Source of the DNA: Lentisphaerae bacterium GWF2_50_93
GTDB lineage: Bacteria > Verrucomicrobiota > Lentisphaeria > Victivallales > GWF2-50-93
Reading direction: 5' to 3'
Assembly: GCA_001804815.1 (NCBI GenBank)
Contig: MHBI01000006.1
Location: forward strand, 1-43,136
DNA length: 43,136 bases
In this document: one piece after another, positions 22,849 to 32,971 of the stretch
Layout: every line of letters begins with the position of its first letter
Position numbering within the stretch: position 1 is the stretch's first letter
The notes under the pieces: generated by a model
Seen by the model: only the letters and a program-made list of their open reading frames with translations
Database searches by the model: none
What the model was told of the DNA's origin: nothing
Position numbers and translations under genes: made by a program

Positions 22849-22863
22849 ACAAACGGAGGGACG

Positions 22864-25008
22864 ATGAATCTCAGGAAGCATGTGATTTCGAACATCGCGA
22901 ACAAGAAGCTCGAGACCTGCGGTAGTGCAAGGGAAGCCTGCATAACCGAGATCTACGGCGAGGATGTGTTCAATCTCAAGACGATGAAGGACTATCTGCC
23001 CAAGGCGGTATACAAGAAGCTCCTCCTTACTATAAGGAACGGAGCCACTCTTGACCCGACCATAGCCGACGATGTCGCGAACGCAATGAAGCGCTGGGCC
23101 CTCAGCAAGGGAGCAAGCCATTACACCCACTGGTTCCAGCCCCTCACCGGTTCCACCGCTGAAAAGCATGATTCATTCATCGAGCCTGATCTCGAAGGCG
23201 GCGTGATGATGGATTTTTCGGGCAAGTCGCTCGTCAAGGGCGAACCCGATGCGTCAAGCTTCCCGTCAGGCGGCATCAGGGCCACGTTTGAAGCCCGCGG
23301 CTATACGGCCTGGGATCCGACAAGCCCCGCATTCATCAAGCACACCTCGTCGGGCGCAGTCCTCTGCATACCCACGGCGTTCTGTTCCTACACCGGCGAA
23401 GCGCTGGACAAGAAGACTCCGCTCCTCCGTTCAATGCAGGCTGTCTCCGCCCAGGCGAAGAGAGTACTTGCGTGCTTCGGCGAGAAGATCGACAGCAGGG
23501 TCGTCAGCACGCTCGGACCGGAGCAGGAATACTTCCTCATCGACAGGGAACTGTATCTTGCGCGTCCCGACCTCGTACAGGCAGGCCGCACGCTCTTCGG
23601 CTGCGCATCAGCAAAGCACCAGCAGATGGAAGACCATTATTTCGGCGCCGTCAAGGAACGCATCTTCAACTTCATGAACGAACTCGACCAGACCCTCTGG
23701 AAACTCGGGATTCCGGCCAAGACGCGCCACAACGAAGTTGCTCCCGCGCAGTTCGAGCTCGCACCGATGTACGAGGAGCTCAATCTTGCGATCGACCATA
23801 ACATGATTGTCATGGAGATCCTCCGCCAGGTCGCCTCGCACCACGGACTCGTCTGCCTCCTGCACGAGAAGCCTTTCGCGGGCATCAACGGTTCAGGAAA
23901 GCACAACAACTGGTCCCTCATGATCGGCCATGACGGCAGGAACCTGCTTGAACCCGGGCACAACCCGCATGAGAACGCCATCTTCCTCACGTTCCTCAGC
24001 GCCATCATAAGGGCTGTCGACCGCCACGCCGACATCCTCCGCGCGACAGTCGCGCACGCCGGCAACGACCACCGCCTCGGTGCAAATGAAGCCCCTCCGG
24101 CGATCATATCGATCTTCCTCGGAGACCAGCTCGCCGATGTCATAGAGCAGATTGAAAAGGGCGGTTCGAAATCGTCCAAGACCAGCGGGACAATGCATGT
24201 CGGAGTCGACACGCTGCCTGTCCTTCCCATGGATGCTACTGACCGCAACCGTACAAGCCCGTTCGCCTTCACTGGAAACAAGTTCGAGTTCCGCGCAGTC
24301 GGTTCGAACCAGTCATGCGCAGGGCCGAACATCGCGCTCAACACGATTGTGGCGGAATCGCTTGACGAGATCGCAACCGAGCTTGAAAAGGTTCCGGCCG
24401 CGAAGTTCAACAGCGCCCTCCAGGGAATGCTGCAGGACATCATCAAGAACCACAAGCGCGTCATCTTCAATGGTGACAACTATACTGCCGAATGGGCGAA
24501 GGAAGCCGAGAAACGCGGGCTTCCGAACCTCAAGAAGACGCCTGAAGCCCTTGATTCGCTCCGCTCCAAGAAGGCCGAGCACCTGTTCGCGAAATACAAG
24601 GTGCTCAGCAAGACTGAGCTCCACTCGCGCTATGAGGTCTATATCGAAGAGTATGCCAAGACCATCATGATCGAAGGCAAGCTCGCCCTGGACATGGTCA
24701 AGACGATATTCCTTCCTGTTGCGATCAGGCAGCAGGGCGATATTGCCGACAATGTTATCAAGCTCAAGGCAATTGGAGTTTCAGCCGGAGCCGCGGAACA
24801 GAAGGACAAGGCGGCCCTCATCGGCGAACTCATCTCGGAACTCTGCGCCACCTGCGAGAAGCTTGAGAAGGCAATCGAAGACCACAAGATCGAAGCCATC
24901 CTCAAGGATACGGCAGGACTGAGAGTCTCTGTCGACAAGCTTGAGAAGGAAGTGAATGATGACATCTGGCCTCTCCCGAAATATGGCGAGATGCTGTTCA
25001 TCTATTGA
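22864..25008 (+). CDS. glnN: Glutamine synthetase type III
   Basis: A 714-residue protein, the size and organisation of type III glutamine synthetase. It makes glutamine from glutamate, ammonia and ATP in the cytoplasm as a large homododecamer. Type III-specific segments include DPTIADDVANAMKRWALSKG and FDEPDLEGG-like sequence near residues 60-110. Catalytic-core motifs include EQEYFLID (residue 220 on), KTRHNEVAPAQFE, INGSGKHNNWS (about residue 341 on) and FEFRAVGSNQSCAGPN. GGAGGG precedes the ATG. A sigma-54-like promoter and a TATAAT promoter lie upstream, and glutamate dehydrogenase follows on the same strand, so this is an ammonia-assimilation locus. Confidence 0.96.
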   Translation: MNLRKHVISNIANKKLETCGSAREACITEIYGEDVFNLKTMKDYLPKAVYKKLLLTIRNGATLDPTIADDVANAMKRWALSKGASHYTHWFQPLTGSTAEKHDSFIEPDLEGGVMMDFSGKSLVKGEPDASSFPSGGIRATFEARGYTAWDPTSPAFIKHTSSGAVLCIPTAFCSYTGEALDKKTPLLRSMQAVSAQAKRVLACFGEKIDSRVVSTLGPEQEYFLIDRELYLARPDLVQAGRTLFGCASAKHQQMEDHYFGAVKERIFNFMNELDQTLWKLGIPAKTRHNEVAPAQFELAPMYEELNLAIDHNMIVMEILRQVASHHGLVCLLHEKPFAGINGSGKHNNWSLMIGHDGRNLLEPGHNPHENAIFLTFLSAIIRAVDRHADILRATVAHAGNDHRLGANEAPPAIISIFLGDQLADVIEQIEKGGSKSSKTSGTMHVGVDTLPVLPMDATDRNRTSPFAFTGNKFEFRAVGSNQSCAGPNIALNTIVAESLDEIATELEKVPAAKFNSALQGMLQDIIKNHKRVIFNGDNYTAEWAKEAEKRGLPNLKKTPEALDSLRSKKAEHLFAKYKVLSKTELHSRYEVYIEEYAKTIMIEGKLALDMVKTIFLPVAIRQQGDIADNVIKLKAIGVSAGAAEQKDKAALIGELISELCATCEKLEKAIEDHKIEAILKDTAGLRVSVDKLEKEVNDDIWPLPKYGEMLFIY

Positions 25009-25014
25009 TTATGA

Positions 25015-25070
25015 GGAGCGACAGCATCTTGCTGGCAAATGAATTATTGCCGGCGGGACGACAGCGCTCC
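25015..25070. repeat. Nested hairpin element after glnN
   Basis: GGAGCG (25015-25020) pairs with CGCTCC (25065-25070), and GCTGGCAA (25031-25038) pairs with TTGCCGGC (25047-25054) with one G-T pair. The inner sequence ACAGCATCTTGCTGG resembles the ACAGGCATCTTGCCTGTG palindrome near 40910, so it may be a degenerate dispersed repeat. Confidence 0.4.
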
Positions 25071-25078
25071 ATGGATAT

Positions 25079-25173
25079 AACCGGCTGCAGTTCTGCTGCA
25101 GCCGGTTGATTTATAAAAAGAATGAAAAGATAAAAACCGTTCTCCCGCGGAGGGTGGTTTTTCGTCTTTTTTT
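25079..25173 (+). terminator. Tandem terminators between glnN and gdhA
   Basis: The first hairpin has 12-base arms AACCGGCTGCAG/CTGCAGCCGGTT (25079-25107) but no good U-tract. The second (25132-25162) pairs AAAAACC with GGTTTTT around CTCC/GGAG and is followed by CGTCTTTTTTT. The two together should separate glnN and gdhA transcription. No clear gdhA promoter was recognised in 25174-25294. Confidence 0.75.
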
Positions 25174-25282
25174 GCTACTTTCTTTGATTTTTCCGCAAAC
25201 GGATTCAATTTAACCCCCACACTTTGCGAATGTCTTGGTATTCCGTATGGTTGACGGAAGGGACGCGCGGAGGAAGAAATAA

Positions 25283-26641
<1,359 letters not shown>

Positions 26642-26644
26642 TTA

Positions 26645-26720
26645 AAGCCGAGAGCACAATAGTGCCTCGGGGTTAACCCCGGCTCATGAGGCGGAACGCC
26701 TCATGATGTCGGCCCTCCGG
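26645..26720. repeat. Cluster of palindromes after gdhA
   Basis: CGGGGTTAACCCCG and CATGAGGC-GGAAC-GCCTCATG lie back to back in non-coding DNA, flanked by short G/C-rich inverted arms. They resemble the GGGTTAAAACCC hairpin at 299-316. No gene lies in 26642-26956. Confidence 0.55.
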
Positions 26721-26779
26721 GTACATTTTGCTGACATGGACGCAAAATGCAGGTTAAATTTTTCGTTGAAAGAATTTTT

Positions 26780-26812
26780 AGCCGGCGGACTGGAAGGTCC
26801 GCCGGCTTTTTT
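26780..26812 (+). terminator. Terminator after gdhA
   Basis: A perfect 11-base stem, AGCCGGCGGAC/GTCCGCCGGCT, with loop TGGAAG runs into six Ts. A further hairpin, GAACCGC/GCGGTTC (26820-26838), and the A/T palindrome at 26844-26869 follow. Confidence 0.9.
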
Positions 26813-26843
26813 CATGCGTGAACCGCAGCGAGGCGGTTCACTT

Positions 26844-26869
26844 TAAATTTTTCGCATGCAAAAAATTTA
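26844..26869. repeat. TAAATTTTT palindrome, copy 1
   Basis: TAAATTTTT (26844-26852) and AAAAATTTA (26861-26869) flank CGCATGCA, itself nearly palindromic. Similar palindromes follow other genes at 31296-31322 and 40810-40837. Confidence 0.5.
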
Positions 26870-26903
26870 CATTTGATTGTGAATTCGTTCCTTATGATTC
26901 CGC

Positions 26904-26936
26904 TTGACATATTAGTTTATTGGACTAGACTAACTT
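26904..26936 (+). promoter_or_regulatory. Promoter of the first toxin-antitoxin pair
   Basis: TTGACA (26904-26909) and TAGACT (26926-26931) are 16 bases apart. TTAGT and ACTAA arms flank the spacer and -10 region and could be the antitoxin binding site. Confidence 0.5.
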
Positions 26937-26956
26937 GGCTAAGCAAAGGAGCTGAT

Positions 26957-27184
26957 ATGCAGTCGGTGAATGTACATGAGGCCAAGACCAGGCTTTCAAG
27001 CCTGCTGGCAGAGATTGAAAAGGGCAAATCCTTCCTGATCTGCAGGAATGGGAAAGTCGTGGCCGATCTTGTGCCGCATAAGAGGAAGAAGAGGACCAAG
27101 AGCCATCCCATGCTGAGCAAGATAAAGATAGACTATGATCCTACTGAAACACTGACTGAAGACGAATGGGGGGAGATCAACTGA
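26957..27184 (+). CDS. Antitoxin, Phd/YefM-like
   Basis: A 75-residue protein. The start at 26957 is chosen because AAAGGAG lies six bases upstream and the predicted promoter lies inside any longer reading. MQSVNVHEAKTRLSSLLAEIEKGKSFLICRNGKVVADLVP is the typical Phd/YefM DNA-binding fold. The Lys-rich and acidic C-terminus (LTEDEWGEIN) would be the toxin-neutralising tail. Its stop overlaps the toxin start. It should bind the toxin and repress the operon. Confidence 0.85.
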   Translation: MQSVNVHEAKTRLSSLLAEIEKGKSFLICRNGKVVADLVPHKRKKRTKSHPMLSKIKIDYDPTETLTEDEWGEIN

Positions 27185-27561
27185 TGTTGCTCGACACCTG
27201 TGCCCTTCTGTGGCTTGCCGACAAACATGGGAATCTCAGTCGTGGAACCCTGTCCATGATTGAAGAAGCCTCCTCGGTTTATATCTCAGCAATTACATTT
27301 TTTGAAATCGCATTGAAATGCAAGTCTGGAAAGCTAAAGCTTCCTATACCTCCGAAATCATGGCTGGACCTGGTGCTTGAGCATCATAATATTTCAGTCA
27401 TTGATGTAAGCAGCGATGTATCATTGCTTTCCGTCGAGCTGCCTCCTTATCATAAGGATCCCTGCGATAGATTCATCATAGCTACCGCAATGATCAATAA
27501 ACTTCCTGTAGTCACCGCAGACGATAATTTCAGGAAATACGGAATCAAGGTTTTGATTTAG
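27184..27561 (+). CDS. PIN-domain toxin (VapC-like)
   Basis: A 125-residue PIN-domain ribonuclease. Acidic metal ligands are recognisable: D4 in LLDTCALLW, E41 in FFEIALK, the Asp in DPCDRFIIATA, and VTADDNF near the end. The ATG shares its A with the antitoxin stop TGA, and GGGGGAG lies eight bases upstream. VapC toxins cleave tRNA or rRNA in the cytoplasm. A paralogous pair lies at 41015-41631 but is diverged. Confidence 0.87.
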   Translation: MLLDTCALLWLADKHGNLSRGTLSMIEEASSVYISAITFFEIALKCKSGKLKLPIPPKSWLDLVLEHHNISVIDVSSDVSLLSVELPPYHKDPCDRFIIATAMINKLPVVTADDNFRKYGIKVLI

Positions 27562-27612
27562 GATTCGTCAGCTGATTGCCGACACCTTCTTCCATTCATC
27601 CAACAATCCATC

Positions 27613-27636
27613 CATCCGTCATCCTGTGGGATGACT
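27613..27636. repeat. GTCATCC hairpin repeat, copy 1
   Basis: A 24-base sequence containing GTCATCC-TGTG-GGATGAC is identical to 32943-32966. A diverged third copy lies at 36501-36522. All are intergenic. Confidence 0.8.
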
Positions 27637-27676
27637 CTGGAATGTTTTATAATATACACAGGAAATGCCAGCCCCC

Positions 27677-27719
27677 TTGTTTGAAATTGTTAAACAATAA
27701 GCTTAATTATATCAAACAA
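27677..27719 (+). promoter_or_regulatory. Promoter with FadR-type operator
   Basis: TTGAAA (27681-27686) and TAATTA (27704-27709) are 17 bases apart. Between them lies the perfect palindrome TTGTTAAACAA (27687-27697). It fits the TnGTnnnACnA site of FadR-subfamily GntR proteins, the subfamily of the gene downstream. An outer pair, TTGTTTGA and TCAAACAA (27677-27684, 27712-27719), frames the promoter. Autorepression is inferred. Confidence 0.65.
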
Positions 27720-27738
27720 ATGAGGAGAATCATCTGTC

Positions 27739-28362
27739 ATGTTATTGAAGGCTGTCAAAAAATACATAACCACGCTCAGGGTCGGCGACAAGGTGCCCAA
27801 CGAACTCGAGCTGGCGGCGAAATTCAAGGTTTCACGGGGGACCCTCCGCGAGATTATAAATCATCTTATGCTGCTGGGCGTCCTGGAGCGGACTGCAAGA
27901 CGCGGGACTTTTGTGAAGGCGCCGACCGTAGGCGACATCGGCGAGACCCTGAGCCTGCAGCTGCTGTTTACCGGTGTCGGGTTTGAGGAGCTGAAGGAGA
28001 CACGGCTCTTTCTCGAGCTGGGGCAGGTTCCGCTTTTGATCCGGCTGGCGACACCGGTCCTGATCGACCGCCTGGACGCGCTGATCGACCAGATGGAGAA
28101 GTCCGTTGATGACCCGGAAAGGGCCGACGCGCTCGATCTTGAGTTCCATCTGACGCTGACTGAGATCGCCGGAAACCGTGTCTTAAAGGTTTTCTCGCAG
28201 GTCATAAGCCTGATGTTCGACAGGAAACACCGTGGCAGGTTCCTCAACGCCGCCGCAATCAGGAAATCAGTCTGCGACCATCGCAAAATGATGAAATACC
28301 TGAAAAGCGGCGACTGCGAAAATCTCAAAGCTGTAATTATTGAACATATACAACAATTATAA
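27739..28362 (+). CDS. GntR-family regulator, FadR/FCD subfamily
   Basis: A 207-residue protein. Residues about 15-62 form the winged helix (KVPNELELAAKFKVSRGTLR, then RRGTFV). Residues about 75-207 form the all-helical FCD effector domain with the Asp/His ligand pattern LDLEFHLTLTE. FCD proteins typically sense organic acids or sugar acids such as uronates. AGGAGA lies 11 bases upstream. It heads a three-gene unit with the sialidase-like and GH43/GH32-like genes, so it probably controls them from the operator at 27687. Confidence 0.87.
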   Translation: MLLKAVKKYITTLRVGDKVPNELELAAKFKVSRGTLREIINHLMLLGVLERTARRGTFVKAPTVGDIGETLSLQLLFTGVGFEELKETRLFLELGQVPLLIRLATPVLIDRLDALIDQMEKSVDDPERADALDLEFHLTLTEIAGNRVLKVFSQVISLMFDRKHRGRFLNAAAIRKSVCDHRKMMKYLKSGDCENLKAVIIEHIQQL

Positions 28363-28377
28363 GGAAGAGAGGATATC

Positions 28378-29619
28378 ATGCCTAGACTGTTTGATTCCGA
28401 ACTGTATGACCGGTACATGGAGGCAAGCCTGAAATACGCAATGGTCCCGCCGGTGATCAGCCCGGATGTCCCGCTGCGCTATTATCCGGAAGTCGACGAC
28501 TACACCATGAGCTGCGGCATGTCCCGGACCCCGGGGGGTAGGATCTGGTTGGCCTGGTTCGGCAACGAGGACGGCGACGGCGCGGTATTGCTGCTGGCGC
28601 ACAGCGATGACGACGGCAAAAGCTTTTCAAACCCGGACTTTATCATCGATCCCGGATTCATCCCGGGCGGCGTGCATATATCCGCACTTGTCGGCAATGT
28701 CTGGACTGCGCCGGACGGCAGGCTGTTCCTCTTTGTCATGCAAAGCCTCGGCTTCAACGACGGACGTTGCGGCGTATGGCAGTCTGTCTGTGAAAATCCT
28801 GATGACGAGAAACCGGTCTGGTCCGTTCCTGCGAGGCTATGGCACGGTGCGGCGCTCAACAAGCCGACTGTGCTTCAGAACGGCACCTGGCTCCTTCCGG
28901 TTGCGCTTTGGCACCGCTGCCTGATAACTGTGGAGCAGGATCACCATTCCTTCTGGGGACGCAGCAAGCTTTTCCATGAACTCGACGGGCGGCGCGGCAG
29001 CAACATCCTGGCCTCGACCGACCAGGGCAGAAGCTGGCAGCTGCGCGGACATGTCTCCAACCTGTTCGACATGTCGTTCGATGAGCCGATGATTCTTGAG
29101 CGCGAGGACAAGAGCCTGTTGATGTACATGCGCGACAACCACGGAATGACGCAAAGCGAGTCGTCCGACGAGGGGAACACCTGGAGTTCCCCTGTGAAAA
29201 CCTCGTTTCTAAGCGCCAGCGCACGATTTTTCCTCACCAGGCTGGCGTCCGGAAATGCACTGCTGGTAAAATACTCTGATCCGATTGTGTCTGAACAGCG
29301 TTCGTATCTGACCGCCTATGTCTCAAAGGACGGAGGCGCAACCTGGCAGGGAGGACTCCTGCTCGATGAACGCTGTGATGTCAGCTACCCGGACGGATTC
29401 CAGGCCTCGGACGGGCGCATTTTTGTGCAGTATGACCGTAAACGCGAATCCGGCGAGATCCTGCTTGCAGTTTTTACGGAGGAGGACGTCCTCGCAGGCA
29501 GGGATGTTTCAGGGAAGGTGGTTTTGAAGCAGCCGGCGATACAGTCATATTCCGCAAGGATGGAAGTTTTTTCCTCAATGAAAATTCCGCATAAAAATAA
29601 AAGTGAAGGAATAAAATGA
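28378..29619 (+). CDS. Sialidase-like six-bladed beta-propeller protein
   Basis: A 413-residue protein with no signal peptide. Four Asp-box motifs are visible: HSDDDGKSF, STDQGRSW, SSDEGNTW and SKDGGATW. The FRIP/YRIP signature of true sialidases is not seen, so the activity is uncertain; related planctomycete and lentisphaerote proteins are annotated only as BNR or exo-alpha-sialidase-like. AAGGAAGAGAGG precedes the ATG. The gene is 15 bases after the GntR gene, and its stop overlaps the next start (ATGA). The lack of a signal implies action on imported oligosaccharides. Confidence 0.75.
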   Translation: MPRLFDSELYDRYMEASLKYAMVPPVISPDVPLRYYPEVDDYTMSCGMSRTPGGRIWLAWFGNEDGDGAVLLLAHSDDDGKSFSNPDFIIDPGFIPGGVHISALVGNVWTAPDGRLFLFVMQSLGFNDGRCGVWQSVCENPDDEKPVWSVPARLWHGAALNKPTVLQNGTWLLPVALWHRCLITVEQDHHSFWGRSKLFHELDGRRGSNILASTDQGRSWQLRGHVSNLFDMSFDEPMILEREDKSLLMYMRDNHGMTQSESSDEGNTWSSPVKTSFLSASARFFLTRLASGNALLVKYSDPIVSEQRSYLTAYVSKDGGATWQGGLLLDERCDVSYPDGFQASDGRIFVQYDRKRESGEILLAVFTEEDVLAGRDVSGKVVLKQPAIQSYSARMEVFSSMKIPHKNKSEGIK

Positions 29620-31186
29620 ACAATACTGTTTCATACAATGGAATTCCGCAGCCCAAGGAATGGCCGCCCCGAACAGAGAATCCCGCATCGTTCCAGCCGA
29701 TGCGTGTGCCATATCTGGAGGCGCCTCCGGCGGCGATTCCGATCGACGTGGGCCGGCAGTTGTTCGTGGACGAGTTCCTGATAGAGTGCAGTACTTTTGC
29801 ACGCATTTTCCACCAGCCGGTGAAGTATCCTGGCAACCCCGTCTTCTTCCCGCAGACGGCGCACGAATGCAACGCGCAGCTGCCTCCGACCTCTATACCG
29901 AAGTGTGGTACGACGAGCGGGACCGGCTTTTCAAGATGTGGTACATGGCAAGCTATCTGGGATCGATGGCCTACGCGACAAGCGAGGACGGCATAAACTG
30001 GAAGCGGCCCATGCTAGACATAGTGCCCGGCACCAACCTCATCCTGCCGCCAGATCTGCATCCAGACTCCGGAACCGTCTGGCTGGACCGCGACACGACG
30101 GACGAGTCACAGCGCTTCAAAATGATGCTGCGCGAACCAAACCCTCTGGAAAAATCCTATTTTCCGGGACTGATGATGACATCCCCTGACGGCATACACT
30201 GGTCGAAACCTGTCCCCACCGGACCGATGGACGACCGCAGCACAATCTTCTATAATCCATTCCGCAGAAAATGGGTGCAGAGCATTCGCCGGTGGGTCAA
30301 CTCCAACGGCCGCTGCCGCTTCTATTGGGACGCGGAGGACTTCTTCGAGTCGGGCAACTGGAAGGACGGACAGCCTCCATACTGGGTGGGCGCGGACTGC
30401 ATGGACCTGGGTGTTGACTCTATACCGCAGTTGTATAATCTCGACGCCGTGGCATATGAAAGCCTGATGCTTGGATTCTTTCAAATACTCAAGGGGCCGC
30501 CGAACCATATCGGTGAAGCGGTCGGAATGCCGAAGTTGACCGAGCTGGTCCTGGCCACCAGCCGGGACGGGTTCCACTGGCACCGCCCTGACCGCAGACC
30601 CTTCATCGGGGCCAGGCGCGAACCCGGCTCCTGGGAATACGGATACGTCGAATCCACAGGAGGCCTCTGCCTTCTTGTCGGCGATGAACTCTGGTTCTAC
30701 TACTCGGCCTATGCCGGCGATCCGAATCGTATAGCAAAGGACTGGCGTATCAGTGGAATGTACGGCAATGGAGCTGTAGGCCTGGCAAAATTGCGGCGCG
30801 ACGGTTTTGTCTCGATGCAGGCCCGGCATGCAGGCGCAAGCCTGACAACCCGTCCGCTGCTCTTCAGCGGTGAACGACTGTTCGTCAACGCCAGCACTTC
30901 CGGTGCTGAATTGACGGTTGAGTGCCTTGATGAAGGCAGCCAGCCGATCGCCTCTTTCACAAAACAGCAATGCCGCCCGTTCCGCGGCAATTCGACATGC
31001 GCCGAAATCTGCTGGGATGGCGTCAATAGCCTCGCGGTTCTGCGCGGCAAGAAGGTCAAACTGCGCTTCCATCTCGACAGGGGAGATCTCTATTCGTTCT
31101 GGATAACGGATTCAAAACGGGGCGCCAGCCATGGGTATCTTGCTGCAGGTGGTCCGGGACTTATCAAATCGCGTGACGAGGATTAG
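29616..31186 (+). pseudogene. GH43/GH32-like propeller protein gene with one frameshift
   Basis: The natural start is the ATG at 29616, overlapping the upstream stop. It encodes MNNTVSYNGIPQ to LFVDEFLIECSTFARIFHQ, a typical N-terminus of this family. At about 29880-29890 the homologous sequence jumps to the -1 frame (SDLYTEVWYDERDRLFKMWY), which stays open to 31186. Adding one base near 29886 would restore a single frame of about 523 residues. The body has repeated five-bladed-propeller segments (YATSEDGINWKRP, LATSRDGFHWHRP) and a C-terminal beta-sandwich. Either a recent loss-of-function mutation or a sequencing error; the rest of the frame shows no decay. Confidence 0.8.
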
Positions 31187-31295
31187 GAGGATTGCGATCC
31201 ACCCTGCGGAGATTCAGTGAATTTGCCGAATCTCTTTAAAAGCCTTTTGCCCATGAGGCAAGATAGTCCAGGTATGCCTGATTTTAAACATGGTT

Positions 31296-31322
31296 ATAAA
31301 TTTTTGCCTTGCAAAAATTTAT
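31296..31322. terminator. Bidirectional A/T palindrome between convergent genes, copy 2
   Basis: A perfect 12-base stem, ATAAATTTTTGC/GCAAAAATTTAT, with loop CTT lies between the frameshifted gene (+) and the GH20 gene (minus, stop at 31324-31326). It probably ends transcription from both sides. Nothing else is recognised in 31187-31295. Confidence 0.65.
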
Positions 31323-31323
31323 C

Positions 31324-32844
31324 TCAGAACGGATTCCTGTATTTCACCTTCATATGGTCGAGGAGGGCGAGGGTGGTCTTCAGGCGTGTCATGAAATCGC
31401 CGTAGTTCTTGTTCTCCGGATTCGTCCATACTACTTCCGCGAGCGCGAACATCCTTGGAAACGCCATGAATTCGACCTTGTCGGTGTTGAAAAGATATTC
31501 GGACCATAGCTGGCCCTGTGCGCCCAGTATGCGTTTTTCCTCTTCAGGCGTGATGCCTTCAATGACGGGGTTGAACAAGTATACCTTGTCAATAGGTAGA
31601 AGTCCGCCAATTGCCTCAGGCTCCTTGTGTTCCTTCGGATCCTCCTGGTAATGGTCGAAATATGTGTGGGAGTTCGGAGCCATGACAATGCAGTTTCCGT
31701 TCTTCAGAGCCATGCTGGCCCATTTCCAGTCGCGCCAGACCATCATTGCAGCCGTTGGTGAAAGGCCGCCTTCCTGTATTTCGTCCCAGCCGATCAGGAC
31801 GCGATTGTGTTTTTTCAGGATTGTCTCTATGCGCTTGATGAAATAGCTCTGCAGTTCGTGCTCGTCCTTGAGTCCGTTGTCGAGGATGAACCTCTGTGCG
31901 GTCGGTGAATTCTTCCATTGATCTTTCGGGGCCTCGTCTCCGCCGATATGGAAATATCTGCCCGGGAAGAGGGCTACTACCTCTTCGATCACATCTTCAA
32001 GGAACTTGAAGGTCTTTTCCGTGGGCGAGAATGTGTAATAGTGCACCCCCCAGCGCGTCTTGACTTCCGGTTTGTAATCCATTATGTCGGAGTTTCCGAG
32101 CTCGGGATATGATGCGATCGCCGCAGCCGCATGCCCGGGCATTTCTATCTCGGGCACGACGTTTATGAACCTGTCGCCGGCATATTTGACGATCTCCCTG
32201 ATATCATCCTGTGTGTAGAAACCTTCATATGGCTTGTCGTCGCCGGCATTCCTGTTGCCTTCAATCGGAGACTCAGCCCTTTTAGAGCCTACTGACGTAA
32301 GCTTCGGATACTTCTTGATCTCGATTCGCCAGCCCTGGTCCTCGGTCAGATGCCAGTGGAAGCTGTTCATCTTGTAGAGGGCAAGCATGTCAATGAACTT
32401 CTTTACAAACTCCTTGCCGAAGAAGTGCCTGCCTTCATCGAGCATCATCCCGCGCCATCCGAGACGGGGGCTGTCCTCTATCTTCAGGCACGGAATCTTG
32501 CCTTTCTCCGATGAGAAGAGGAGCTGGCGGAATGTCTGCAGGCCGTAGAAGACGCCTTTTGGAGAAGAAGAGGCAATTGTCATTTTGCCTGGCTGGATGT
32601 CCAGGACATATCCTTCTTCACCCAGATTTTCCAGGCTTTTTTCAAGCCCGAGCGTGATTTCGCACTTCCTGTCGCCGGAAATCTTCTGCGGAGTGCAATG
32701 TTCCAGGTATTCCTGGAGGAATTTCTTTGCCGATGAAAGTTCCTTGCACGCGGAGACTGCGGTCTTCCCGGAGAGGACGAACTCCCCTTCGGCGAATTCA
32801 ATCTTCTGGGGCTTAGGAATTACATTAAGTATTTGGGGCGCCAT
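31324..32844 (-). CDS. Glycoside hydrolase family 20 beta-N-acetylhexosaminidase
   Basis: A 506-residue protein. Start at 32844, with GAAGG eight bases upstream; the ATG 15 bases earlier has no ribosome site. Residues about 1-130 are the GH20b accessory domain, and the rest is the barrel with LGWRGMMLDEGRHF, FHWHLTEDQGWRIE and the catalytic Asp-Glu pair in FHIGGDEAPK. The enzyme releases terminal GlcNAc or GalNAc by substrate-assisted catalysis. No signal peptide is present, so it should act on imported oligosaccharides in the cytoplasm. It follows the GH94 gene on the same strand (gap 127 bases holding a GTCATCC repeat). Confidence 0.92.
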   Translation of the reverse strand: MAPQILNVIPKPQKIEFAEGEFVLSGKTAVSACKELSSAKKFLQEYLEHCTPQKISGDRKCEITLGLEKSLENLGEEGYVLDIQPGKMTIASSSPKGVFYGLQTFRQLLFSSEKGKIPCLKIEDSPRLGWRGMMLDEGRHFFGKEFVKKFIDMLALYKMNSFHWHLTEDQGWRIEIKKYPKLTSVGSKRAESPIEGNRNAGDDKPYEGFYTQDDIREIVKYAGDRFINVVPEIEMPGHAAAAIASYPELGNSDIMDYKPEVKTRWGVHYYTFSPTEKTFKFLEDVIEEVVALFPGRYFHIGGDEAPKDQWKNSPTAQRFILDNGLKDEHELQSYFIKRIETILKKHNRVLIGWDEIQEGGLSPTAAMMVWRDWKWASMALKNGNCIVMAPNSHTYFDHYQEDPKEHKEPEAIGGLLPIDKVYLFNPVIEGITPEEEKRILGAQGQLWSEYLFNTDKVEFMAFPRMFALAEVVWTNPENKNYGDFMTRLKTTLALLDHMKVKYRNPF

Positions 32845-32942
32845 TTTTAAAACCTTCATATTGTTAATTGGAAAAAGGAATAAAACGCAAGATTGCGTTA
32901 ACTATACGCAGGTTTCCTGAAAAAACAATAAGCCAATCCAAT

Positions 32943-32966
32943 CATCCGTCATCCTGTGGGATGACT
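32943..32966. repeat. GTCATCC hairpin repeat, copy 2
   Basis: Identical over 24 bases to 27613-27636. It lies between the GH94 stop and the GH20 start. Confidence 0.8.
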
Positions 32967-32971
32967 TCGAA

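Noticed and set aside
23637..24479. Long minus-strand open frame inside glnN
   Set aside because: It lies fully within a certain gene, with Ser/Arg-rich composition typical of an antisense shadow.
29660..31186. Separate gene starting at 29660
   Set aside because: Its first 70 codons do not resemble the family and overlap the real N-terminus in another frame; a frameshifted single gene from 29616 explains both pieces.
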